DNA of 64,000 nucleotides, taken from Pseudactinotalea terrae (GTDB lineage Bacteria > Actinomycetota > Actinomycetes > Actinomycetales > Beutenbergiaceae). The stretch spans positions 647,828 through 711,827 of the forward strand of contig NZ_WNXZ01000002.1 in assembly GCF_009733845.1 (NCBI RefSeq), written 5' to 3'. Each line of letters begins with the position of its first letter. Positions within the stretch are counted from its first letter, which is position 1. A program made the position numbers and the translations under genes. Of the stretch, positions 20,918-28,622 are shown piece after piece. The notes below the pieces were generated by a model. That model was not told where the DNA came from. It was given only the letters and a program-made list of their open reading frames with translations, and ran no database searches.

Positions 20918-21424
20918 GTGCGGTGGGACTCACTCTTTGCTGACCTGCAGGCGCAGTGGGAGGCCGAGCTGCGCGCCGATGACGACGCGGAGATCCGAGA
21001 CCTCGCGGAGGCCGAGGCGGCCGGCACGCGCTTCGCCGACCGGCTGCGGGCGCGCCGAGGCGCCCCGCTGTCGGTGCGGTTGGCCGACGGCTCCGACCGT
21101 GTCGGGATGGTCAGCGATGTCGCCCACGAGTGGGTGCTGCTCGCCGAGGGCGAGCGGCGTCATCTGGTGCCCGTGAGCGCGATCGCGCTCGCGTGGCCGC
21201 TGGGCGGTGCGGCGCCCGCACCAGGACCGATCGAGCGCGGCCTCGGGCTCGGGCACGTGCTGCGCGGCCTCGCCGGCGAGGGTCAGGACGTGGTCGTCAG
21301 CACCCGGGGCGGTGACTACGCCGGGCTGCTGGTCCGCGTGGGCGCCGACCACGTCGACGTCGCAGCAGCCACGGGGATCCTGACGATCCCGTGGCCCGCC
21401 CTGCTGAGCGTGTCATCCCGCTGA
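20918..21424 (+). CDS. Conserved hypothetical protein, 168 aa
   Basis: A soluble protein starting VRWDSLFADLQAQWEAELRA. An acidic, helical N-terminal segment (residues 1-45) is followed by two SH3-like halves: SVRLADGSDRVGMVSDVAHEWVLL and VVSTRGGDYAGLLVRVGADHVDV. Related proteins are common next to secA/Rv3235 and BldC-like genes in actinobacteria, and none has a known function to my knowledge. The GTG start is supported by the TACCGT element 6 nt upstream. It converges on the BldC-like gene with an 11-bp gap. Confidence 0.75.
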   Translation: MRWDSLFADLQAQWEAELRADDDAEIRDLAEAEAAGTRFADRLRARRGAPLSVRLADGSDRVGMVSDVAHEWVLLAEGERRHLVPVSAIALAWPLGGAAPAPGPIERGLGLGHVLRGLAGEGQDVVVSTRGGDYAGLLVRVGADHVDVAAATGILTIPWPALLSVSSR

Positions 21425-21435
21425 CGCAGGACTCC

Positions 21436-21648
21436 TCAGCTGTGGGACTCGTCGCGCAGGCGCTGCTCCTCGACGGCGTACCTGTGCTCGATGTACGCCT
21501 CGAGGGCGCTGCGCTCGACACGCCAGGTGCCCTTGCCGCCGACCTGGATCGCCCGCAGCTCACCGCTGCGCACGAGTGCGCGGACCGTCGGCATCGGCAC
21601 CTGCAGCACCTCGCAGACATCGGCGAGCGACAAGAAGCGTGGCTCCAT
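21436..21648 (-). CDS. BldC-like small helix-turn-helix regulator
   Basis: A 70-aa protein consisting of a single MerR/excisionase-type winged helix-turn-helix: FLSLADVCEVLQVPMPTVRA (recognition region), then GELRAIQVGGKGTWRVERS (wing), ending in a short helix. BldC-type proteins lack the MerR effector domain and bind DNA cooperatively as head-to-tail oligomers on direct repeats. The length fits. The AAGACT-TCGGCC-ATG arrangement may be a weak leaderless promoter. The direct repeats before the LysM gene are a candidate target. Confidence 0.85.
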   Translation of the reverse strand: MEPRFLSLADVCEVLQVPMPTVRALVRSGELRAIQVGGKGTWRVERSALEAYIEHRYAVEEQRLRDESHS

Positions 21649-21804
21649 GGCCGAAGTCTTGCACCTTCGCGCCAGTCGCCGTCACCGACGCGTCGCGGAC
21701 GTGTGGATGACGCCTCGCGTCGTGAACGCCTGTGGACGACGGGGTGCACCGCCGTGCGCTGTGGCCCATAATGACCGCACGATCACAGTCTGAAGGGGAC
21801 AGCG

Positions 21805-22449
21805 GTGACGGATACCGGCGCGAGCAGGATGCGCAGACCCAGCTGGCGCGACCCACGCCTCGGCGTCGGGATCCTGCTGGTGGTGGCATCGGTGGCGCTC
21901 GGGTCCTGGGCCGTCTCGAGCGCTGACGCCACGGTCGAGGTGTACCAGACGGACGCCGTGCTGACACCGGGCGACGCGATCGATGTCGACGACCTGCAGG
22001 TGGTCCAGGTGCGGCTCGACGGCGTCGAGGACCTCTACCTCGTGCCCGGCGCCGACCTCTCCGGCGCGGTGGTCACGCGCACCGTGAGCGCCGGGGAGCT
22101 CGTGCCGCTCGCCTCGGTGGGCTCGGCCGACGCGCTCGAGCTGCGGCCTGTGCAGATCGCTATGCCCGCCGCGATGCAGGACATCGTGACCGCGGGCAGT
22201 CTCGTCGAGCTGTGGGTCGCGATGCCCGATCCTGGTGCGTCGACGCAGGCAACGCTGCTGCCGCCCGAGCTGCTCGTGGACGACGTGGAGGTTCGCGAGG
22301 TCCACGCCGACACCTCGGTGTTCGCCGGGTCGGACACTGTGCAGGTACAGGTGCTCGTGAGCTCCGACGACCTGCCCGTCGTGCTCGCGGCGCTCACCGC
22401 CGAGGGGCAGATCACCGTGGTGCCGGTGCTCGGCGGCGGAGTCGGCTGA
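21805..22449 (+). CDS. SAF-domain membrane-anchored protein (CpaB-like)
   Basis: A 214-aa protein. One N-terminal membrane helix (about residues 20-40, GILLVVASVALGSWAV) leads into a SAF domain (about 45-105: AVLTPGDAIDVDDLQVVQVRL and VTRTVSAGELVPL) and a beta-rich C-terminus. SAF proteins of this form include CpaB/RcpC, which acts in Flp pilus secretion, and small cell-wall proteins. The GTG start is preceded by AAGGGG. The CpaE/ParA-like gene follows by 2 bp, so the pair is an operon. No TadA ATPase, TadB/C or pilin gene is nearby. Confidence 0.8.
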   Translation: MTDTGASRMRRPSWRDPRLGVGILLVVASVALGSWAVSSADATVEVYQTDAVLTPGDAIDVDDLQVVQVRLDGVEDLYLVPGADLSGAVVTRTVSAGELVPLASVGSADALELRPVQIAMPAAMQDIVTAGSLVELWVAMPDPGASTQATLLPPELLVDDVEVREVHADTSVFAGSDTVQVQVLVSSDDLPVVLAALTAEGQITVVPVLGGGVG

Positions 22450-22451
22450 AC

Positions 22452-23690
22452 GTGAGTCACGGTGTGCTCGTCGCGCTGACCGGCGATCTGGAGCAGGCGA
22501 CCGTCGCAGGCGTGGACGCTGCCCGTGACCTGGTGGTCGTGCGACGGTGCGCGGACATGGCTGAGCTGGTGGCCGCCGCGCTCGCCGGGCTGGGATCGGT
22601 GGCCGTCGTCGATGCCGGGTTCGAGCCGGATCGTTCGCTGGTCGCGCGGCTCGCGCAGGCGGGCACCAGCACGGTCGTGGTCTGCGAGAGCGACGACCTC
22701 CAGCGCTACGGCTCTATGGGTGCCGCTGCCGTCGCCGCCGACGAGGGGGTCGCTGCGATCGTGGCCGCCGTGGGTGCCGCAGCTGCCGCTGTCCCCACCT
22801 CCATCGCGGAGATCGCTGCAGAAGCCGAGCCGACGGAGCCGGAGCGGCCGCCCGGGGGGCTGGTCGTGGTCTGGGGTCCTGCAGGTGCGCCCGGTCGCAC
22901 CACGGTGGCGATCAACCTGGCGGCCGAGATCGCGGCCGCCGGCCAGCGGGCGCTGCTCATCGACGCGGACCTCTGGGGCGCCGCGATCGCGCCCTCGCTC
23001 GGGCTGCTCGAGGAGTCCGCGGGCATCGCCGCGGCCGTGCGGGCTGCCGACCAGGGAACGCTCGAGCCCACGTCGCTGCTGCGCCTGTGCGCGCAGGTGA
23101 ACGAGAACCTTCTCGTGCTGCCAGGACTGCCACGGTCCTCGCGCTGGCGCGAGGTCTCGGGAGCGGGGATCGACGCGGTGTGGGCCCCGGCGCGCCGACT
23201 GGCCGACTGGGTGGTCGTCGAGGCGGGCGTCTGGGTGCCCGACGACGATCGCGTGGGCGGCTTCGACGCCGTGCTCGGTGCGCGCCGCAACGCCGTCACG
23301 GCCTCGGCGATGGCTGAGGCCGACGCGTTGGTCGTGGTGGGGGCGGCCGAGCCGATCGGGATCCAGCGGCTGGTGCAGACGCTGCTCGACCTCGACGGCC
23401 GCTCGGAGGTGCCCGCGCGGCGACACGTCGTGGTCACCCGGGTGCGCTCGGAGGCGGCCGGTCCGCGACCTGGGGACTCGGTGCGGGAGGCGCTCAACCG
23501 GTTCGCGGGCGTCGACGACGTGCTGATCATCCCCGACGACAGGCCGGCGCTCGACAAGGCATGCCTCGCCGGCGCCACCCTCACCGAGATCGCCCCGAAG
23601 TCAGCTGCTCGTGAGGCCCACGCTGCGCTCGCCGAGCGGCTCACCGGAGTCGCGGCGCCCACGCGGCCGCGCCGCCGGCGGCGCCGCTGA
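22452..23690 (+). CDS. CpaE/ParA-like ATPase with variant Walker A
   Basis: A 412-aa protein. The N-terminal 130 residues resemble a receiver-like or CpaE N-domain. A ParA/MinD fold follows, with the P-loop at GPAGAPGRTT (142-151) and LLIDADLWGAAIA. Arginine occupies the place of the usual GKT lysine, and the deviant N-terminal lysine is also absent. CpaE proteins position Tad/Flp pilus machines. The C-terminus is a poly-arginine tail. It starts with GTG 2 bp after the SAF gene, so the two likely work together. Confidence 0.8.
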   Translation: MSHGVLVALTGDLEQATVAGVDAARDLVVVRRCADMAELVAAALAGLGSVAVVDAGFEPDRSLVARLAQAGTSTVVVCESDDLQRYGSMGAAAVAADEGVAAIVAAVGAAAAAVPTSIAEIAAEAEPTEPERPPGGLVVVWGPAGAPGRTTVAINLAAEIAAAGQRALLIDADLWGAAIAPSLGLLEESAGIAAAVRAADQGTLEPTSLLRLCAQVNENLLVLPGLPRSSRWREVSGAGIDAVWAPARRLADWVVVEAGVWVPDDDRVGGFDAVLGARRNAVTASAMAEADALVVVGAAEPIGIQRLVQTLLDLDGRSEVPARRHVVVTRVRSEAAGPRPGDSVREALNRFAGVDDVLIIPDDRPALDKACLAGATLTEIAPKSAAREAHAALAERLTGVAAPTRPRRRRRR

Positions 23691-23765
23691 TCCATGCCGC
23701 CCGCCCGCAGATGGCGACGCAGCGCCCGCGCGTGGACTTCGTGCCAGCCGCCACGCGGCGGTCAC

Positions 23766-23771
23766 TAGGCT
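23766..23771 (+). promoter_or_regulatory. Leaderless -10 (TAGGCT)
   Basis: TAGGCT, then CGGGCC, then ATG 23778. A near-consensus leaderless promoter for the DUF6912-type gene. Confidence 0.65.
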
Positions 23772-23777
23772 CGGGCC

Positions 23778-24230
23778 ATGCGGATCTACCTCCCTGCGAC
23801 CGCGGCGGACCTGTCGGCCGAGCTCCTCGCAGCGCGCCCGGCGCACGCGGTGACGCCGGCGCTGCGGAGCTCGAACCCGACCGAGTCCGAGGAGGACCTC
23901 GAGGTGCCCGCGTTCCTGGCGGCCGCGGACGCCTCGCTCGCGCTCCTGACCGGGGCCGACGTGCCGGTACGGCTCGTGATCGCCGCCGACGTCGGTGCCG
24001 CAGAGGCCATCCCGGGCGAGGACATCACACAGGTGAGTGCACCCCAGGTGCCGTGGTCCGCCGTCGTGAGCTTTCATGTCGACGACCCGGCCGACGGCGA
24101 GGCTGCTGCGCTGGTGAGCGCCGCCGTCGGAGGCGACGAGGAGGCGATCGAGAAGGCAGGCGAGCTCGACCTGCTGTGGTTCGACGTGAGCGAGCGGGAC
24201 GAGCTGGGGGCGCTGCTGCAGGGCTCCTGA
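23778..24230 (+). CDS. DUF6912-type conserved protein
   Basis: A 150-aa acidic protein beginning MRIYLPATAADLSAELLAARPA, a start typical of a small actinobacterial family annotated as DUF6912. It has an alternating alpha/beta pattern and no catalytic motif, signal peptide or membrane segment. It is leaderless from TAGGCT 6 nt upstream. Its stop abuts the stop of hisN on the other strand with no gap between them. Function unknown. Confidence 0.75.
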   Translation: MRIYLPATAADLSAELLAARPAHAVTPALRSSNPTESEEDLEVPAFLAAADASLALLTGADVPVRLVIAADVGAAEAIPGEDITQVSAPQVPWSAVVSFHVDDPADGEAAALVSAAVGGDEEAIEKAGELDLLWFDVSERDELGALLQGS

Positions 24231-25043
24231 TCAGCGGGCGCGGGCGGCCAGCGCGGCGATGACGTCGTCGTGGAGATGGCCGTTGGTCGCCACGGCGTTG
24301 CCGCCGTACGGGCCGTCCTCACCCGTGAGCGAGGAGAACCGCCCGCCCGCCTCCACGACGATCGGCACCAGCGCAGCCATGTCGTACAGCTCGAGCTCGG
24401 GCTCGCAGGCGATGTCGACCGCGCCCTCCGCCACCAGCATGTAGGACCAGAAGTCGCCGTAGGCGCGGCTGCGCCAGCACCGGGACTCGAGGTCGCGGAA
24501 CTCCTCGCCGATGCCGGCGGCGGTCCACGAGGACAGGCTCGAGTAGGACAGCGAGGCGTCGTCGAGGGAGGTGACGCCCGAGACGGCGATCCGGGTCGCG
24601 GTGGAGAGCGAGCGCCCGGTCCAGGCGCCTGAGCCGCGGCCCGCCCACCAGCGGCGGCCGAGCGCCGGGGCGCTCACCACCCCGACGACCGGGTCGTCGC
24701 CGTCGACCAGGGCGATGAGGGTGGCCCACACGGGCACCCCGCGCACGAAGTTCTTCGTGCCGTCGATCGGGTCGATCACCCACTGCCTCGCACCGTGCCC
24801 GGTGACGCCGAACTCCTCGCCCAGCACCGCGTCGCGCGGGCGGGTGCGGGAGAGCTGGCTGCGGACGATCTCCTCGGCCGTGCGGTCGGCGTCGGTGACG
24901 GGCGTGGTGTCGGGCTTGGTCTCGATCGTGAGGTCCTGAGCCTTGAACCGCGCCATCGTCTGGGCGTCCACCTGGTCCGCCACCACATGAGCGAGGCGCA
25001 GGTCGTCGTCGTACCGGCGCTGCGCCGCGGGGGTGGACTCCAT
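24231..25043 (-). CDS. hisN: Histidinol-phosphatase, inositol-monophosphatase type
   Basis: A 270-aa Mg2+-dependent phosphatase of the IMPase fold. The metal-binding residues are visible: E76/E77 in LGEEFG, D91 and D94 in WVIDPIDGTKNF, and a late aspartate in ELELYDMAALVPIVVEAGG. In actinobacteria the enzyme with this pattern dephosphorylates histidinol phosphate in histidine synthesis, though inositol- or fructose-bisphosphatase activity cannot be excluded by sequence alone. ATG 25043 is leaderless from TAGCGT (25050-25055, minus strand), 6 nt upstream. Confidence 0.88.
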   Translation of the reverse strand: MESTPAAQRRYDDDLRLAHVVADQVDAQTMARFKAQDLTIETKPDTTPVTDADRTAEEIVRSQLSRTRPRDAVLGEEFGVTGHGARQWVIDPIDGTKNFVRGVPVWATLIALVDGDDPVVGVVSAPALGRRWWAGRGSGAWTGRSLSTATRIAVSGVTSLDDASLSYSSLSSWTAAGIGEEFRDLESRCWRSRAYGDFWSYMLVAEGAVDIACEPELELYDMAALVPIVVEAGGRFSSLTGEDGPYGGNAVATNGHLHDDVIAALAARAR

Positions 25044-25049
25044 GCCGAC

Positions 25050-25055
25050 ACGCTA
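25050..25055 (-). promoter_or_regulatory. Leaderless -10 (TAGCGT) of hisN
   Basis: On the minus strand TAGCGT is followed by GTCGGC and ATG 25043, the standard leaderless spacing. Confidence 0.55.
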
Positions 25056-25162
25056 GCCGAGGTGACGCCCCGGACCCGGGACGTGCTCGGGGTTGACCGC
25101 GAGGCGGGTGAGCGGGCATGCTCGTCCGCGGGTGCACACCCTCCAGCGAAGGAGCTGTACTG

Positions 25163-26356
25163 ATGGTGCGTGCCCGACGTCTTCGAACCGGGATCGGTGT
25201 GACTGCGCTCGTGGCCGGTCTCGGCCTGGTAGCCGCGAGCCCGGCGGCAGCCGGCGGTGGCCACGGACACGGACAAGGAGGCGGGAACGAGGACAGCTGT
25301 CGGCTGGTCGAGTCGACCCTGACGTTCGACGGCGCTCCTGAGCCCGAGCTCACCGAGATGTTCACGACCTACGCCAACACCGCGGGGGAGTGGACCGGTG
25401 GCGACTCGACCTACTCGATCCCGATGCGCGGTGGCAAGATCGCCTGGGTCTTCTCCGACACCTTCCTCGGCGAGGTGGCCGATGACGGCTCGCGCCCCCT
25501 GGACTCGCCGTTCCTCAACAACAGCTTCGTGGTGCAGGACAACCGGGACCGGCTCAGCACGGTCACCGGTCCCGAGGGCACCTCGTTGATCGCCCCGCCC
25601 ACCGACGAGCCGTCGGGCTGGTACTGGGTGGGTGACGGCCTCGCGACCAAGAAGGGCGACATCCAGCTCGTCGCGCTGCGGTTCTGGTACGGGGGTGGCG
25701 GTGCGTTCGACTTCGGCTGGGAGAGCAACCACCTCGCCACCTTCGACGGCCGCACGCTCGAGCTCGAGAGCTTGACGCCGTTGCCGTCGGAGTCCGGTGT
25801 GCAGTGGGGGAGCTACATCGCCGAGCCGCAGGGCCACGGCTGGGGCCAGTACACCTACATCTACGGCGTGGACGACGAGGGCCTCGTGAAGTCGATGCAC
25901 ATCGCGCGCGTGCGGGGCACCGACCTCACCGGCGACTGGGAGTACTGGACCGGCAGCGGCTGGTCGGACTCCGAGACCGACACCGTGGCTGTCATGGCCG
26001 GTGTCGCGAACGAGTACAGCGTCACCGAGTTCCGCGACGGCTACCTGCTGATCACGCAGGACACCAACGAGCTGTTCAGCCGCAACATCGTGGCCTACAC
26101 ATCCTGCTCGCCGACCGGGCCGTTCCAGCCCGCCGGCCTGGTGTACGAGATGCCCGAGGTCGGCGCGCTCGGCAGCTACGGCAACCCGAACATCTGGGCC
26201 TACAACGCGCACGAGCACCCCGAGCTGCGTACGCGCGACACGATCCTGGTCACCTACAACGTCAACAGCTTCGACTCGAGCGAGCTGTACGAGGATGCCT
26301 CGATCTACCGACCGCGCTTCGTGGAGATCGAGGTCGACGTCGAGCCTTCGAGGTAG
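25163..26356 (+). CDS. Secreted DUF4185-like protein (predicted beta-propeller)
   Basis: A 397-aa exported protein. The signal peptide MVRARRLRTGIGVTALVAG has a likely cut after ASPAAA near residue 30, followed by a G/H-rich linker. The mature part is rich in aromatic residues and has repeated blade-like blocks (KIAWVFSDTFLGEV, GWYWVGDG, WGSYIAEPQGHGWGQYTYIYG, EYSVTEFRDGYLLIT), as in DUF4185/glycosidase-like propellers. GAAGGAG (25148-25154) sits 8 nt before ATG 25163. It precedes the carbohydrate locus and may act on extracellular glycans; the substrate is unknown. Confidence 0.75.
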   Translation: MVRARRLRTGIGVTALVAGLGLVAASPAAAGGGHGHGQGGGNEDSCRLVESTLTFDGAPEPELTEMFTTYANTAGEWTGGDSTYSIPMRGGKIAWVFSDTFLGEVADDGSRPLDSPFLNNSFVVQDNRDRLSTVTGPEGTSLIAPPTDEPSGWYWVGDGLATKKGDIQLVALRFWYGGGGAFDFGWESNHLATFDGRTLELESLTPLPSESGVQWGSYIAEPQGHGWGQYTYIYGVDDEGLVKSMHIARVRGTDLTGDWEYWTGSGWSDSETDTVAVMAGVANEYSVTEFRDGYLLITQDTNELFSRNIVAYTSCSPTGPFQPAGLVYEMPEVGALGSYGNPNIWAYNAHEHPELRTRDTILVTYNVNSFDSSELYEDASIYRPRFVEIEVDVEPSR

Positions 26357-26418
26357 TCGGGGGCCGGGAGGTCACGAATCGGCAACGGTTGCCAGCAGGA
26401 GTTGAGTGATCCAGTGAG

Positions 26419-26437
26419 CAAGTGATTAGATCACTTG
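26419..26437. promoter_or_regulatory. Perfect palindromic operator over the GntR promoter
   Basis: CAAGTGATTAGATCACTTG consists of two perfect 8-bp arms (CAAGTGAT and ATCACTTG) around TAG. The -10 TTAGAT (26426-26431) lies inside it, and the ATG at 26439 is one base beyond. A related half site, GAGTGAT, lies at 26404-26410. This is the expected geometry for an autorepressing GntR/FadR dimer. Confidence 0.7.
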
Positions 26438-26438
26438 C

Positions 26439-27137
26439 ATGACGACGGTGCCGGCGCGCTCGACCCTCTCGAGCCAGCTTGCCGACGGTGTGATGAGCAT
26501 CGTCGCCGAGCGCGGACTCGTCGTGGGCGACCAGCTGGACGGCGTCAAGCAGCTCGCGCTGCGGTTCAACGTCGCTGTGCCGACGATGCGGGAGGCGCTG
26601 CGACGCCTGGAAGGCATCGGAATCGTCGAGCTTCGGCACGGATCCGGGGTGTACGTGGGGCCGAACGCCGGGCGTCGCGTGCTCGTCAACCCGGTGCTGC
26701 CGCGCTCCGACCTGGAGCAGCTCGTCGAGCTGCTCCGGGCACGTCGGGCGCTCGAGCCCGAGATGGCGAGGCTCGCCGCCGAGGTCCGCGACGAGCGGGG
26801 CCTCGCGTGGCTCGACGACGTGCTGGAGGTCGCTCGCGGGCAGGTCGCTGCCCAGGACGGTCAGCTCTGGCGGACCAACCTGGACATCCACCGCGCGATC
26901 GCTGCCACGACCGGCAACGCGATCCTCGCCGAGGTGCTGGACTCGGTCGTGCTGGTGCACGCCGAGGACCAGCGCGCGATCCTCGCCCTGCACGGTGACG
27001 CCGCCGAGGACTTCGAGGAGCACACGCACATCCGTGCCCTGATCGTGGCCGGTGACTCCGCCGGTGCACATGCCGCCGTGGCCGAGCACCTGGACAGCGT
27101 CATCGACGTCATCCGCTCGCGCGGCGAGACCCCCTGA
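26439..27137 (+). CDS. GntR/FadR-family transcriptional regulator
   Basis: A 232-aa regulator. The N-terminal winged helix (about residues 8-75) contains LGVK-type turns (DGVKQLALRFNVAVPTMREA) and the wing VELRHGSGVYVG. The C-terminal helical FCD effector domain (about 85-225) keeps the metal-binding pattern of the family: D near 140 (NLDIHRAI), H in EDFEEHTHI and H in AVAEHLDSV. FCD regulators sense sugar acids or other carboxylates. It is leaderless and sits at the head of the carbohydrate operon; its own operator overlaps its promoter. Confidence 0.9.
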   Translation: MTTVPARSTLSSQLADGVMSIVAERGLVVGDQLDGVKQLALRFNVAVPTMREALRRLEGIGIVELRHGSGVYVGPNAGRRVLVNPVLPRSDLEQLVELLRARRALEPEMARLAAEVRDERGLAWLDDVLEVARGQVAAQDGQLWRTNLDIHRAIAATTGNAILAEVLDSVVLVHAEDQRAILALHGDAAEDFEEHTHIRALIVAGDSAGAHAAVAEHLDSVIDVIRSRGETP

Positions 27138-27154
27138 CCACATCACGACCCAGG

Positions 27155-27175
27155 TCCGGCGGACATCCGGCGGAC
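27155..27175. repeat. Tandem 10-bp direct repeat before the sugar-binding gene
   Basis: TCCGGCGGAC occurs twice, at 27155-27164 and 27166-27175 (11-bp offset), between the regulator and the binding-protein gene. It could be an operator or an imperfect hairpin. It does not match the regulator's palindrome. Confidence 0.3.
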
Positions 27176-27205
27176 CATCACTCACCACACGAAGAGGTGC
27201 GAGGA

Positions 27206-28498
27206 ATGAAGCAACACAAGACCAAGGCCGCACTCATGGCCACCGTGGCGTCGGCGGCGCTGCTGCTCGGCGCCTGCGGAGGCGGCGGCAACAGCGGCGA
27301 CGGCGATGGCGGCGGCAACGGCGGTGGCGATGTCGAGCCCACCGAGCTCGGCTTCTTCACCGACAAGGCGGCCTGGGAGCCGCAGTTCGACGAGATGAAC
27401 GCCGCCTCGGAGGCAGCCGACCAGTCGACGCTCAGCTTCACCGGCTACTCCGACGCCGCCGCCTACGACGCGTTCATCAAGCAGGCGTTCCGCACCAACG
27501 ACAAGCCGGACCTGTTCACCTGGCACACGGGTGGCCAGCTGGGCGAGCTTGTCGAAGCGGGCCTGGTGGCCGAGACCACCGACCTGTGGGAGGCCGCCGC
27601 CGAGAACGGTGACGTGCCCGAGGGTCTGATCGAGAACTACACCTACGACGGCAAGCAGTACTGCGTGCCGTTGAACGTCGTCTACTGGGTCATGTACTAC
27701 AACAAGCAGGTCTACGCCGACAACGGACTTGAGGTCCCCACCACCTGGGACGAGCTCATGGGCAACGCCCAGACCCTCGTGGACAACGGCGTGGTGCCGT
27801 TCCACCAGATGAACTTCATCTTCGAGTTCGTGTGGTTCCAGACCGTCGTCGCAGGTTCCGACCCCGAGGCCTACGTCGGGCTGCAGGACGGCAGCGTCTC
27901 CTACACCGACCCGGCGATCGTCGAGGCGATGGAGGTCTGGCACCAGATGCAGACCGACGGGTACTTCATCGACCCGGGTGTCACCACCGACCCGCAGACC
28001 CTGCTGCAGACCGGTGAGGTCGCGATGGCGAACTTCGGCACCTTCTTCACCGGCCAGCTCAACGCGCTCGGCATGGTCCCGGACGAGGACTACGGGATCT
28101 TCGCGATCCCCAACGTGAACCCCGACCTGGACTCGCAGCAGGCGATCGTCGAGACCGGACCGTTGTGCGTCGGTGCCGGGAGCGCCAACGAGCAGGCCGC
28201 GCTGGACTACAGCGCCTGGTGGATGGGTGTCGACGCGCAGAACGCGTGGACCGACGCCTTCGGGGACGTCTCGTTCAACCCCAACGTCGAGTCCCCGGAC
28301 CCGGCCCTGTCCGCGGTCGTCAGCCAGGTGACCGGTCCCGACTTCCAGATCCAGAAGCGCTGGCTGGAGGCCACGCCGGTCCCGATCTACACGGTGGCCT
28401 CGGAGGAGTTCGGCGCGTTCGTCACGAACAACGGCGACCCGATGGCACACCTCGAGGCCATCCAGGCAGCTGCTGACGCCTACTGGGCCGAGCAGTAG
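27206..28498 (+). CDS. ABC-transporter sugar-binding lipoprotein (CUT1 type)
   Basis: A 430-aa family-1 extracellular solute-binding protein. The signal peptide ends in the lipobox LGAC (C24), followed by a G/N/D-rich linker. The mature fold shows the family-typical GKQYCVPLNVVYWVMYYNKQVYADNGLEVPTTWDEL region. ATG 27206 is chosen because AGAGG lies 8 nt upstream; the in-frame GTG 27197 overlaps that site. It captures an oligosaccharide or sugar acid for the two permeases that follow. The ligand cannot be read from sequence. Confidence 0.92.
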   Translation: MKQHKTKAALMATVASAALLLGACGGGGNSGDGDGGGNGGGDVEPTELGFFTDKAAWEPQFDEMNAASEAADQSTLSFTGYSDAAAYDAFIKQAFRTNDKPDLFTWHTGGQLGELVEAGLVAETTDLWEAAAENGDVPEGLIENYTYDGKQYCVPLNVVYWVMYYNKQVYADNGLEVPTTWDELMGNAQTLVDNGVVPFHQMNFIFEFVWFQTVVAGSDPEAYVGLQDGSVSYTDPAIVEAMEVWHQMQTDGYFIDPGVTTDPQTLLQTGEVAMANFGTFFTGQLNALGMVPDEDYGIFAIPNVNPDLDSQQAIVETGPLCVGAGSANEQAALDYSAWWMGVDAQNAWTDAFGDVSFNPNVESPDPALSAVVSQVTGPDFQIQKRWLEATPVPIYTVASEEFGAFVTNNGDPMAHLEAIQAAADAYWAEQ

Positions 28499-28505
28499 GA
28501 CCACC

Positions 28506-28587
28506 CCGGTCGCGCCCCCGGGCAGGGGTGCGACCGGCCCCTAGACCGGGGTGGGTGGGTCGAACGTGCACCCGGCCCACCCACCCC
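28506..28587 (+). terminator. Two consecutive hairpins between binding-protein and permease genes
   Basis: Stem 1 pairs 28506-28518 with 28525-28537 (13 bp, one G-U). Stem 2 pairs 28548-28559 with 28576-28587 (perfect 12 bp, GGGGTGGGTGGG/CCCACCCACCCC). Neither has a U-tract. In ABC-importer operons such hairpins lower read-through or protect the 3' end of the binding-protein message, so it accumulates above the permeases. Confidence 0.6.
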
Positions 28588-28622
28588 ATCCACCCTCCAT
28601 CACGACTCCCGCAAGGAGAGCC

